Source of the DNA: Desulfovibrio sp.
Lineage (GTDB): Bacteria; Bacillota; Dethiobacteria; DTU022
Length of the DNA stretch: 51,246 nucleotides
Direction of reading: 5' to 3'
NCBI GenBank assembly: GCA_020060545.1
Contig: JAGUZX010000050.1
Span: forward strand, 1-51,246
The notes beneath the pieces were generated by a model. That model saw nothing but the letters and a program-made list of their open reading frames with translations, was not told the origin of the DNA and searched no databases. The position numbers and the translations under genes are program-made. Every line of letters begins with the position of its first letter. Position 1 is the stretch's first letter. Below are positions 31,843 through 38,622 of the stretch, in pieces.

Positions 31843-32765
31843 TCACCACCTAAATAATCGGCGGCCCAGTATTCTATGGCCTGCCAGAGGTTCTTTTTGC
31901 CCACATGGCCGTCTTCCTGCATCTGCTTGACGGCCCGCCTAACCACTTCGGCTGCCTCTTTAGGCATGGTGCCGCTGCCAAATATACTGGAGAGCGCAAC
32001 CCAGGGCTCGTCATCCTCCCGTATGCCCACCTCCGCCACTATTTCCAGGGCCGTCCGCGCCATTACGGCGACCGCCGTGCCCGCAGACCGGATGTCCATA
32101 AATCGGGAGAACTTGATCACTGCGTCCGCAAACGCCTTAAACAACTCTATCGGCGCGACGGAGACCAGGTCTTGCCTGCCCTCTAAGCTGTTGATTAGCG
32201 CCTTCATGTCGTCCAGTTGGTGAGGAAGAAACACAAACGATACAGTCTTCCAGTCAAAGTCGACCTTCGGCGCTATAAGGGTGTCCAAGACGGCCTCCGG
32301 TTCGGTCAATATATCCTTGGGTAGATGGGCCTCCAGCATGTCGTCGACATCCGTTATAATTTGCGCTATTTGCCGGATGATGTTTTGGTCGTCGAACCCG
32401 CTGATGCTGTTATGTGCGAGCTGTTTAGCCGCTATCTGCGAACGGCTCAGCCCCGACTCGTCCAGGAGCACGGTTATTTCCTTCAACCCCGCCTCCCTGG
32501 CCGCCCTGCTCCGGTGGTGGCCCGAGATTATTTCCACCCTCCCGTTGACCAGGGCGCAGAAGGGCAGGCTTTCCAGGGAGCCACGCTTTTTCACGTTGGC
32601 GACCAGTTGTTTGAACATGGCCGGGTTCATGGTCCGAGCGTTGACATCTTGCTCCCGCAGGTTATCCAGGACAACTCTGGCTATGCTCAGTCCCTGGCCC
32701 AGTTCGATTATTTTTTCATAGACTTGGCCCTCGCCTTCCTCCACTGGGCTTCCTTCCTGAGCCAT
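31839..32765 (-). CDS. ParB-like nuclease-domain protein
   Basis: 308 residues. The ParB N-terminal fold is clear: NVKKRGSLESLPFCALVNGRVEIISGHHRSRAAREAG, with the GHHR nucleotide-binding motif (CTPase/ParB-N). The C-terminal part is helical. Phages often encode such a protein next to a methyltransferase/Mom-like protein and TerS. Likely DNA binding or DNA modification support rather than partition, as no ParA is present. It overlaps the upstream gene by 58 bp. Confidence 0.85.
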   Translation of the reverse strand: MAQEGSPVEEGEGQVYEKIIELGQGLSIARVVLDNLREQDVNARTMNPAMFKQLVANVKKRGSLESLPFCALVNGRVEIISGHHRSRAAREAGLKEITVLLDESGLSRSQIAAKQLAHNSISGFDDQNIIRQIAQIITDVDDMLEAHLPKDILTEPEAVLDTLIAPKVDFDWKTVSFVFLPHQLDDMKALINSLEGRQDLVSVAPIELFKAFADAVIKFSRFMDIRSAGTAVAVMARTALEIVAEVGIREDDEPWVALSSIFGSGTMPKEAAEVVRRAVKQMQEDGHVGKKNLWQAIEYWAADYLGGE

Positions 32766-34141
32766 TCGGTTAATACCCCCTGTAGACTGTTGTCGTTCAA
32801 AGGCGCCTCGTATGTCAGGCGGTACCCCATCTTGGAATCCTTTGCCCGCCGCACGAGCTTCATAATGCCGCGTTCTTCTTTGCTTTCCGGTTTCGAAGTC
32901 AGCATGGCCGTGACCACGCTCTCGACTTTCTCGTATTCCAGCGGAGAAAGCACCGGCTTGATCACCGCGCGGGTCAAGGCCGCCATTGACAGGAGCCGGC
33001 CCATGCGGAGCGTGTTATGGGGCGTCGTAACGCCGTAGGTCAGCAGCAGCGCCGTGCGCTCCTCCTGCCCGAACCTCCCGATGTTGAGCCAGCCTGGATC
33101 GTATCCGAACACGCCCGCCAGGTACCCGTCCACTTTTAAGGCCAAGTTGATCGGCGCCGATTTCCCGGCGAAGTTGTGCGTCCAAATAGACCGGTAGTAC
33201 AGGGCGTTTGCCCTGGTGATGCTTTCCACCTCAACGCGCGACCTCTCGGTAATAGCGTGATCCGCCGGCATCGGTGGCCCCTTGAGGGGCTCCATGGCGA
33301 CCGGGCCTGGGCGGACGATTTTCTTTCCCCGCGCGAGAGCCTCTACCTCATCCGGCCTGTTTGTTGTAAGGTAGACATTTATGTTTTGGCGCACGCCGAA
33401 ACGTGCGAATACGGGAGCGCCTGCGGTCTTACCCGGTTCGTTTTCCTCGTAGCAGATTACCAGGGCCTTTGCGTCCTTTGCCCACTGGCACATTAGTTTT
33501 ACAAGGCCCGTTTCCGGGTCGAAGATTTCATATGGCGGTTCCTTCCACCGCATCCTTCCGCCGGTGTCGTACCACTTCTCAAAACCCGCCGTGTATGTGG
33601 GCGGGTTGATGCAGACAAGGGCCTCCGGGTCGGACAGGACCTCCGTCAGGTGAGCCCACATGCAGAGCGGGCGGTACCTCATTCCTGAAAGCAGTTCCTT
33701 CGCCCGCTGTAGCTGCTTTCGGATTACGCCCACATGGTGCTCTTGTCTTTTGTGCAGGTCGTGCAGCAACTCGGCGAAATATGTCTTGCCTGCCTTGGTA
33801 GCGGTTCTCAGGACCAGGTGCGTCCACAGGGCCACGGCCGGGTCGGTCAAGTCCTCCCCCTCGTAGCCATCCGCCTCTAAGCGCAGCCCCGCCAGGTCCT
33901 GTCCCGTGATTGCGTAGCCCATTATCGAACTGAACATCGACACGTCGCTGGTGTCGATTTGGTCCGCTGGCCACCCGACAGACTGTGCTAAGTGAGCCAT
34001 GGCGAAAGCCCCGGCGCATGGTTCTATAAACCGCGTGTAGCCCTGTCTCAAAGCGTTCTCGATAACCGCTTTCAAGAACGCCTGCTCTTTGGCAACCAGC
34101 GTGCCCAGGAAGAAAGAGCCTGGGTTCTGGAAACGTGCCAT
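32708..34141 (-). CDS. Putative antirestriction adenine methyltransferase with Mom-like C-terminal domain
   Basis: 477 residues from ATG 34141 (GGAGG upstream). Residues about 35-245 resemble D12-type N6-adenine methyltransferases: FIEPCAGAFAMAHLA (SAM binding) and the catalytic-type NPPTY (usual NPPY). Residues about 300-460 (ALYYRSIWTHNFAGKSAPINLALKVDGYLAGVFGYDP, NTLRMGRLLSMAALTR, and a VVTAMLTSKPESKEERGIMKL segment) match a GNAT/Mom-like half seen in phage antirestriction proteins. A likely role is base modification that protects phage DNA from restriction. The NPPT variation may mean binding of a modified substrate. Confidence 0.75.
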   Translation of the reverse strand: MARFQNPGSFFLGTLVAKEQAFLKAVIENALRQGYTRFIEPCAGAFAMAHLAQSVGWPADQIDTSDVSMFSSIMGYAITGQDLAGLRLEADGYEGEDLTDPAVALWTHLVLRTATKAGKTYFAELLHDLHKRQEHHVGVIRKQLQRAKELLSGMRYRPLCMWAHLTEVLSDPEALVCINPPTYTAGFEKWYDTGGRMRWKEPPYEIFDPETGLVKLMCQWAKDAKALVICYEENEPGKTAGAPVFARFGVRQNINVYLTTNRPDEVEALARGKKIVRPGPVAMEPLKGPPMPADHAITERSRVEVESITRANALYYRSIWTHNFAGKSAPINLALKVDGYLAGVFGYDPGWLNIGRFGQEERTALLLTYGVTTPHNTLRMGRLLSMAALTRAVIKPVLSPLEYEKVESVVTAMLTSKPESKEERGIMKLVRRAKDSKMGYRLTYEAPLNDNSLQGVLTEWLRKEAQWRKARAKSMKK

Positions 34142-34166
34142 GAGATACCTCCAAACAAAAACAGAT

Positions 34167-34188
34167 GCCCCCGCCGCGAGGCGAGGGC
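34167..34188. terminator. Bidirectional terminator-like hairpin below the tRNA
   Basis: 9-bp arms (34167-34175 with 34180-34188, one mismatch), GCGA loop, followed by TTTTGTTTT on plus and by ATCTGTTTTTG on minus. It separates the tRNA from the methyltransferase gene. Confidence 0.6.
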
Positions 34189-34198
34189 TTTTGTTTTC

Positions 34199-34274
34199 TG
34201 GGCCGCCGGGAGGGACTCGAACCCTCCATGCCCCGTGTAAAGAGCACGGTGCTCTACCGTTGAGCTACGGGCGG
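34199..34274 (-). tRNA. tRNA, anticodon CUU by position (Lys)
   Basis: 76 nt with encoded CCA. Acceptor CCGCCCG/CCGGCGG (one C-C mismatch), D stem GCTC/GAGC, perfect anticodon stem CCGTG/CACGG, T arm GAGGG-TTCGAGT-CCCTC. The anticodon loop CTCTTTA puts CTT at 34-36. U at 37 is odd (A is usual) and the variable loop has six nt, so identity is less certain than the fold. It is phage-borne, between a DUF488 gene and the methyltransferase. Confidence 0.8.
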
Positions 34275-34293
34275 ACGGTTTTGGTCGTTCGAT

Positions 34294-34734
34294 TTAGAAG
34301 AGGCTGAATGTCAACTGGGTAACCGTTTTACTTCCTTTGTCGGGTGGATAAAGCAGGTCCAGCTCCTCCACTTTTTCCCCTGTTTTAGACCCCCACCACT
34401 CCGCAAACACGAGCCTGTGACACCATTCCCGCGGCTTGCTCACGTCCTCGTAGCAGAGCAGAACCAGGTCCCTTCCGCCGTGCTCCCGGCTGATTCGCTC
34501 CAACTGGCGCCGGATTTTTTCGACCCCAATCCGATCCAGCTTCGCATAAAACTTTGGCGTAAACGCCGCCCGGTCATTTATTTGGAACATCCATCCGTCC
34601 GGGGCCAGTTCCCTGACGTATTCAACCACTTGGTACGGCAACGGAAACTTCGGAACGCCCAAAGTGATACCTACCGGCACGAGACCGCTGTCGGCTATTT
34701 GCTTGTGTTTATACCGGCCGGTATACAACTTCAC
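34294..34734 (-). CDS. DUF488-family protein
   Basis: 146 residues from GTG 34734 (GGGGGG upstream). The signature LVLLCYEDVSKPREWCHRLVFAEWW contains the conserved Cys...WCHR of DUF488 proteins, a family of unknown biochemistry often found on mobile elements. The N-terminus (MKLYTGRYKHKQIADSGLVPV) is the first strand of the fold. It heads the late-side DNA-modification group (tRNA, methyltransferase, ParB). Confidence 0.8.
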   Translation of the reverse strand: MKLYTGRYKHKQIADSGLVPVGITLGVPKFPLPYQVVEYVRELAPDGWMFQINDRAAFTPKFYAKLDRIGVEKIRRQLERISREHGGRDLVLLCYEDVSKPREWCHRLVFAEWWGSKTGEKVEELDLLYPPDKGSKTVTQLTFSLF

Positions 34735-34771
34735 CTAAACACCCCCCAAAAAACCCATCCTTCAATCTTAG

Positions 34772-34812
34772 TCTATACCATAATTTAGGGGTATGCAAGT
34801 GTTTTTGCATAA
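34772..34812 (-). promoter_or_regulatory. Putative promoter and inverted repeat before the DUF488 gene
   Basis: Minus: TGG-TATAGA (extended -10, 34772-34780) and TTGCAT (34793-34798) with a short 15-bp spacer. TTGCAT is one arm of the inverted repeat ATGCAA-6-TTGCAT (34793-34810). It could give extra transcription of the packaging operon. The rest of the 144-bp gap shows nothing else. Confidence 0.4.
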
Positions 34813-34878
34813 ATAATTCCGTTTTTGATGGATATGGGCGTTCGCCCTAATGCTCGCGTGAGCTTGCTGCCTTTCCCT

Positions 34879-35121
34879 CTACATTGCCACCTGCGCCCTG
34901 GCCGGGATCTCCGCTACCGGCCGTATCAGGTAGACCCTGCCGGTGGCCCGGTTTGTGAGCGACGCCGTAACCCGCTTTTGCGCGGCCACGTTGTTTGCCC
35001 ACCGCCTGGCCCTTATCACGCAGGCGTATGTTCGCGTCCTAACCCCCGGCGCCCTCACCGTGTACTTCCGTTTCGGGTACCGCCGTTTCCGGGTGAGCGG
35101 TGTCACCTGGTCGAACAACAA
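34879..35121 (-). CDS. Small very basic protein
   Basis: 80 residues from TTG 35121 with GGGGAGG 7 nt upstream. About a quarter Arg/Lys (LTRKRRYPKRKYTVRAPGVRTRT, VIRARRWANNVAAQKRVTA), suggesting nucleic-acid binding. Its start overlaps the end of the zinc-finger gene at 35103. No family recognised. Confidence 0.6.
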   Translation of the reverse strand: MLFDQVTPLTRKRRYPKRKYTVRAPGVRTRTYACVIRARRWANNVAAQKRVTASLTNRATGRVYLIRPVAEIPARAQVAM

Positions 35122-35446
35122 GACTGTCCCTCCCCTTGGGTTTTCTGCCCCGCCGCGGCTTTGGAGCCGTAAAAAATATTAGTCGTCCACATGCCACACC
35201 CGGGGCAGTTGAGGAATAGCTTGTCGGCTTCCGGTCCGGCGGTTTCCCACTTGTGGGCGCACCAGATGCAGCGTCGTTTGTACGACGGCATTCGGCCTCC
35301 TCCTTCGCCAGATACTCCTTATACTTCACGCAATGCAGGTTGCACGCCAGTTTGCACTTCTCCCGCCTCTCGCATAACCAACAACATCGGTACTTCAGCT
35401 CCCGGCAGTCATACCGGCAAAAATTCGCCGGTCCTTTTTTGGCCAT
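35039..35446 (-). CDS. Cysteine-rich protein; 3' part overlaps two other genes
   Basis: 135 residues from ATG 35446 (MAKKGPANFCRYDCRELKYRCC). The first 55 residues carry nine Cys in CxxxC/CxxC patterns (CRYDC, CCWLC, CKLAC, LHC), a probable zinc-binding unit, and look well conserved. The rest (after AKEEAECRR) is low-complexity and overlaps, in another frame, the genes at 35291 and 35121, so the functional gene may really end near 35290 or a stop has been lost. Function unknown. Confidence 0.5.
   Translation of the reverse strand: MAKKGPANFCRYDCRELKYRCCWLCERREKCKLACNLHCVKYKEYLAKEEAECRRTNDAASGAPTSGKPPDRKPTSYSSTAPGVACGRLIFFTAPKPRRGRKPKGRDSLVVRPGDTAHPETAVPETEVHGEGAGG
35103..35291 (-). CDS. Small zinc-ribbon protein
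   Basis: 62 residues from ATG 35291 with GGAGGAGG upstream. Two CxxC pairs (CIWCAHKW and CPGCGMW) about 25 residues apart make a typical zinc ribbon. It is nested in another frame of the preceding cysteine-rich gene and overlaps the next gene by 19 bp. The ribosome site and the Zn motif favour it as real. Confidence 0.6.
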   Translation of the reverse strand: MPSYKRRCIWCAHKWETAGPEADKLFLNCPGCGMWTTNIFYGSKAAAGQKTQGEGQSCCSTR

Positions 35447-35447
35447 C

Positions 35448-35711
35448 TTAACCGGCCCCGCCTTCCCCGCCTTCGTGGTTATGGTCCGGAGGGACCTCGT
35501 GGGCGTTCCATGCCGGGCCACAGAGCTTGACTCCATTGTCCCATTTGGCTACGGCGTATTCGGAAAACGGCTCTCCATGCCCTCCGTTCCACCCCTCAAA
35601 GACGGCATCGAAAAGGACCTCGCAGGTTGCGGCGTGGACGTGGACGCGGTACCGCTTGCCCTGTTCGAGCTTCCATCTGACTACCGGCATGCCCAGGTGT
35701 ACCAGCATCAA
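35448..35711 (-). CDS. First gene after the late-leader terminator
   Basis: 87 residues from TTG 35711 (8 nt from GAGG; ATG 35708 follows). Strand-rich: LGMPVVRWKLEQGKRYRVHVHAATCEVLFDAVFEGW, then a polar, His/Gly-rich tail. No family recognised. It lies only 28 bp after a strong intrinsic terminator, so its expression likely depends on transcription passing that terminator. Confidence 0.55.
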   Translation of the reverse strand: MMLVHLGMPVVRWKLEQGKRYRVHVHAATCEVLFDAVFEGWNGGHGEPFSEYAVAKWDNGVKLCGPAWNAHEVPPDHNHEGGEGGAG

Positions 35712-35738
35712 CCCGATCACCTCAGCCCCGCCTTCCGC

Positions 35739-35773
35739 AAAAAAAAATAGCCCCCGGGGTTTTAGCCCGGGGG
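35739..35773 (-). terminator. Strong terminator ending the late-leader RNA
   Basis: 8-bp stem CCCCCGGG/CCCGGGGG (35766-35773 with 35751-35758), followed on minus by CTAT9 (nine T at 35739-35747). It stands between the 36.02-kb promoter and all late genes. Confidence 0.9.
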
Positions 35774-35987
35774 TTGCACGCACTTACTTTTTTGGTGGGC
35801 GTCGGCTCTGGGACGGCTGGAGTCCCCCGGCGCCCTATTAAATGCCGACTTGCGGCTTTTAATCCTGGGACGCGGGGCAGGGTTTTGGTGCGCCCCGCCC
35901 CGCGTCCAGCCAGCAACGCTTCTCCTGCGGGGAGGAAGGAGTGGTACCCTTATCCAATACGGTATTCCCAAAATGGGAATACGATAC
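35739..35987 (-). ncRNA. Structured ~245-nt late-leader RNA (lambda 6S-like arrangement)
   Basis: Transcript predicted from the consensus promoter at 35994-36023 to the T9 terminator. No ORF with a ribosome site. Main hairpin: perfect 11-bp GGACGCGGGGC/GCCCCGCGTCC (35897-35907 with 35868-35878). A second, TTAAA-GCCG/CGGC-TTTAA with an A-A mismatch, follows. By position (promoter, short RNA, terminator, then packaging genes) it is like the lambda pR' 6S RNA, whose extension by an antiterminator turns on late genes. A free-acting small RNA is also possible. Confidence 0.65.
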
Positions 35988-36023
35988 GCCACTATAATAC
36001 TTTAGGTCTCTGGAGATTGTCAA
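35962..36023 (-). promoter_or_regulatory. Consensus late promoter with operator-like palindrome
   Basis: -35 TTGACA (36018-36023), 18-bp spacer, -10 TATTAT (35994-35999). Just downstream of the predicted start is the perfect inverted repeat GTATTCCC-5-GGGAATAC (35962-35982), which could be a repressor site or an RNA hairpin at the 5' end of the transcript. Confidence 0.8.
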
Positions 36024-36028
36024 CATGT

Positions 36029-36286
36029 TTAAATTAATTCATACGGACGCCGCTTGGGACGCGGTTTCCGGCGCTTTCTTCCCGCGCGTTTTGAGCCACC
36101 TCGTTTGCCTCTCTTGCGGTCTCCCTGCCAGACGAACCGGATATGGCTGTCTTTGATCCCTTTGACATGGGGCTCGTCCTCGTCCGGGATGTTGGGCCAC
36201 CACTCGCCGCAGCCGCCGGGGCACCTGTAAAAGTCATGCTCCTGCCACTCCAGCCGCTTCATGCAGATCGGGCAGTGCAGCTCCAT
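36029..36286 (-). CDS. Small zinc-finger protein with basic tail
   Basis: 85 residues from ATG 36286 (AGGAG 6 nt upstream; TTG 36307 is possible). CPICMKRLEW and YRCPGGCGEWWP give a zinc-ribbon, and the last 30 residues are strongly basic (RKRGKRGGSKRAGRKRRKPRPKRR). The design suggests DNA or RNA binding. It is the last gene of the early operon, stopping six bp before the late -35, so a role in late control is worth considering. Confidence 0.65.
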   Translation of the reverse strand: MELHCPICMKRLEWQEHDFYRCPGGCGEWWPNIPDEDEPHVKGIKDSHIRFVWQGDRKRGKRGGSKRAGRKRRKPRPKRRPYELI

Positions 36287-36617
36287 CGGCTTCTCCTGGT
36301 TTTCCAACCCCCAACCCGCCTCCTTTTACCGCCAAAGCCCACAACGCCTGTTTGGTCTGCATTTTCAGCCCCCGGTGGAACGTGACAACAGAATACCCAC
36401 CTTCTACTTCCGGTACGATGACCGCCCAAATGCCCGGTTTCACTTCGACATGGCCAGCTCCGGTTTTGTCAACCTCCATGCCCTGCCGCAGGGCCTCCTG
36501 GAGGTGGCGCCGAACCCTTCTGGCCAAATGCTTACCGGTGGTGTTCCCGACGTAGTCCAGCCAGCGGGCCAGGGCGTGCGATGAAACAATTACGCGGGTT
36601 GCTGCTCGTTTGCTCAT
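36234..36617 (-). CDS. Uncharacterised protein, nuclease/toxin-like pattern
   Basis: 127 residues. The core RVIVSSHALARWLDYVGNTTGKHLARRVRRHLQEALRQG and PGIWAVIVPEVEGGYSVVTFHRGLK recalls DUF4258/RelE-like small folds (His-Ala-Arg near the start, strands at the end), but I would not assign it. It overlaps the next gene by about 50 bp in another frame. Confidence 0.6.
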   Translation of the reverse strand: MSKRAATRVIVSSHALARWLDYVGNTTGKHLARRVRRHLQEALRQGMEVDKTGAGHVEVKPGIWAVIVPEVEGGYSVVTFHRGLKMQTKQALWALAVKGGGLGVGKPGEADGAALPDLHEAAGVAGA

Positions 36618-36661
36618 TGCATAGTGATACCTCCTTGTCGCCTGGAGTTTAGATGTTCGCC

Positions 36662-36964
36662 TTAGCCGACTGCTCTAATCACGTCGTCGACCGACCGGGC
36701 CAGGACGTGCTTCAGGTGCGGGCCGGTGTGGGGCAGCATGTCGTCGCGGAATTTGCGCTGTTCTCTGCTCAGGTCCGTACCCTCCGTTTTGACCTCGATC
36801 CAGAGGGTGCAGTCGTTCTTTACGGCCGTCAGGTCCGGGATGCCTTTGTAGCTGCCCAGGCCCTGCCGATTGTGCCAGACCATCCAGCCGGTAAGGGTCA
36901 GGTAATCGCTGATCGCCTTCTGGAGCTGGGCGTGCGTGGGCTTATATTCTGTTGCCTGGACCAT
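36662..36964 (-). CDS. VRR-NUC-type nuclease
   Basis: 100 residues from ATG 36964 (GGAGG upstream). LQKAISDYLTLTGWMVWHNRQGLGSYKGIPDLTAV...LWIEVKTEGTDLSREQRKF has the nuclease pattern E..GIPD-(x)-EVK of the VRR_NUC domain, active in DNA repair and phage replication (Holliday junctions/flaps). The catalytic Asp, Glu and Lys are present. Confidence 0.85.
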   Translation of the reverse strand: MVQATEYKPTHAQLQKAISDYLTLTGWMVWHNRQGLGSYKGIPDLTAVKNDCTLWIEVKTEGTDLSREQRKFRDDMLPHTGPHLKHVLARSVDDVIRAVG

Positions 36965-37634
36965 CGGCGGGCGGGCCTCCTTTCGCGGCAAGGGCTTGGT
37001 TCGCACGCTCTACCCAATCGGTAACAACGGCGCGTATTTTGCTTTCCCAGTCAGGGTCACCGTCGCGGAGAGTTTTAACATAAATGTCCATAACCCGCTG
37101 AAATACGCTCTTGCCGTCTTCCAGCACGTCCTCCAGCCGCCGCACGTACTCCAAGTGGGCGCGGGCGGCAGTGCCGGAGAGCGCATTTTCGATAACCTTA
37201 CGATAAACAGAGTCGGAGGAGTGCGTGCTGTAAACCAAGTCAAGACAACTTTCAAGCGCACCTCTCATCGCCCCCGCCTCAGCGCGGCACTCGGCGAGTT
37301 GGGCTTTAAACTCTTTCGCATACCTGATAAATTCTTCAAAAGTTACCTTTTCGCTGGTCATTGCTCCTTTTAATGCTTCTTTAATCACCGCAAAATCAGC
37401 AGATAGATTTGCATTTTCAGTTCCCAGCCGCTTGACCTCGGCCTGTGCCTCCTGCGCCCGCTGAATCCAATGCCGCCAGCCTTCGCGGGCTTCCAAAATA
37501 TAACGTGTAGCCGTTGGACTAACTGACTTTGCGATTACGTTCATATCGCTGTCAATGATGTTGTCGTCGAAGTCTTCCCACAGGAAAGGAATCTTCTCTA
37601 ACAACTCTAAGTCTTTCCTAGCGTCACGTTCCAT
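36942..37634 (-). CDS. Coiled-coil early protein
   Basis: 230 residues from ATG 37634 (AGGAGG upstream). Mostly helical with a coiled coil (IQRAQEAQAEVKRLGTENANLSADFAVIKEAL) and a C-terminal helix bundle. Similar proteins are common in early phage regions, without known function. It overlaps the nuclease gene start by 23 bp. Confidence 0.65.
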   Translation of the reverse strand: MERDARKDLELLEKIPFLWEDFDDNIIDSDMNVIAKSVSPTATRYILEAREGWRHWIQRAQEAQAEVKRLGTENANLSADFAVIKEALKGAMTSEKVTFEEFIRYAKEFKAQLAECRAEAGAMRGALESCLDLVYSTHSSDSVYRKVIENALSGTAARAHLEYVRRLEDVLEDGKSVFQRVMDIYVKTLRDGDPDWESKIRAVVTDWVERANQALAAKGGPPADGPGNRI

Positions 37635-37647
37635 CGTTGTCGACCTC

Positions 37648-37929
37648 CTAAATTATCCGGTTCCGACGCCTGGACTCCTGGGCCATGCGTCGCCGGTTCT
37701 TTTTGGTCCTCGCCCGCGCCCGCTTCTTCCGGGCCAGCTTGCGCTGCTGGGCCGCCCACTTTGACAGCTTACCGCCGCTGGTCAGACTAACCTGGGCGCT
37801 GTCCTTGCCGGCGAGTTTAAACCTGGCCGCGTATGCCAGTTCGAAAGGCACTTGGACAAAACCCGCCCGGGCCAGCTCCTCCTCGTTCTCCTTGGTGATC
37901 CGTCTTAGCTCTCCGGTGTCGATGTTCAA
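37648..37929 (-). CDS. Small protein with arginine/lysine-rich tail
   Basis: 93 residues from TTG 37929 (GGAGGAGG upstream). The N-terminus MNIDTGELRRITKENEEEL is frequent in Firmicute phage proteins; the last 30 residues are very basic (KLARKKRARARTKKNRRRMAQESRRR), so nucleic-acid binding is likely. Function unknown. Confidence 0.65.
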   Translation of the reverse strand: MNIDTGELRRITKENEEELARAGFVQVPFELAYAARFKLAGKDSAQVSLTSGGKLSKWAAQQRKLARKKRARARTKKNRRRMAQESRRRNRII

Positions 37930-37944
37930 TTAGACTCCTCCTCC

Positions 37945-38622
37945 TTAATCCGCCCTAAGTCGGCGTTTTAATGCTTCCTCCAAAGAGGGTCCGCTAATCG
38001 AGCCTTGATCGCCAGGCCCGTACCTAATAGTCAGCTTATCCGCCCTCCTCCGGCCCACCGGCAGCCACCCCGGCAGGACATTAACCAGGTAGTCGAGCGC
38101 CAGGCGAAGCTCGGGAAACCACTTCGTCTGGTGATACTGCAGCCAATAGCTGGCCTGGTTCGCCGTGCCCCACAGGACAACGATCTTGCCCTGCCGGTAC
38201 GCCTCGCGGATTTCCATCGACGTGCCGATGCAGGCCGCGTCCCGGGTGTCCATTTCCACCAGGATGATGTCGGCCATCTTAACGTCCATAAGGTCGGCGG
38301 AGATCACGTCCTGCGGGCAGTAAACGTCCCCTTCTTTTTGCCCGCGCAACGGGTTTAGCACCCGGTAGCCCCGCTTGACCAGTAGCGCCGTAGCCTGCAG
38401 CCGCCACTCGTTGGCGTCAGCGAAAGTGCGGCCTTGGATGGAGCCCGCCAGGTAGACGGTGATGGGGCCGTCGTAAAACAGGCACTTGCCGTTTTGCCAC
38501 TGGTTCTCAGGTCGGGGAAACAGGAGGCATCCTTCTCCGGCGGGCGGGAAAGCGCACTTGCTGCAGCCTTCGCAGGGGTCTTGGAGACTGTGGAATTTAG
38601 TGAACAACTGTAAATCAGCCAC
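37945..38622 (-). CDS. Nucleoside 2-deoxyribosyltransferase-like protein
   Basis: 225 residues from GTG 38622. After a Cys cluster (CEGCSKCAFPPAGEGC) comes a nucleoside deoxyribosyltransferase/DUF4406-like fold: VYLAGSIQG, RGYRVLNPLRG, DVISADLMDVKMADIILVEMD, GTSMEIREAYRQGKIVVLWG (the catalytic-type Glu). Could alter free nucleotides or sugar-base bonds. The Cys-rich N-terminus may bind Zn or a cluster. It overlaps the radical-SAM-like gene by 8 bp. Confidence 0.8.
   Translation of the reverse strand: MADLQLFTKFHSLQDPCEGCSKCAFPPAGEGCLLFPRPENQWQNGKCLFYDGPITVYLAGSIQGRTFADANEWRLQATALLVKRGYRVLNPLRGQKEGDVYCPQDVISADLMDVKMADIILVEMDTRDAACIGTSMEIREAYRQGKIVVLWGTANQASYWLQYHQTKWFPELRLALDYLVNVLPGWLPVGRRRADKLTIRYGPGDQGSISGPSLEEALKRRLRAD

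Noticed and set aside
31839-32765. Partition system
   Set aside because: A ParB-like domain alone, with no ParA and no parS-like palindromes nearby, next to TerS and a methyltransferase.
35762-35992. Coding gene in the late-leader RNA (GTG 35992)
   Set aside because: The start would lie upstream of the predicted transcription start, has no ribosome site, and the frame runs through the 11-bp hairpin and terminator.
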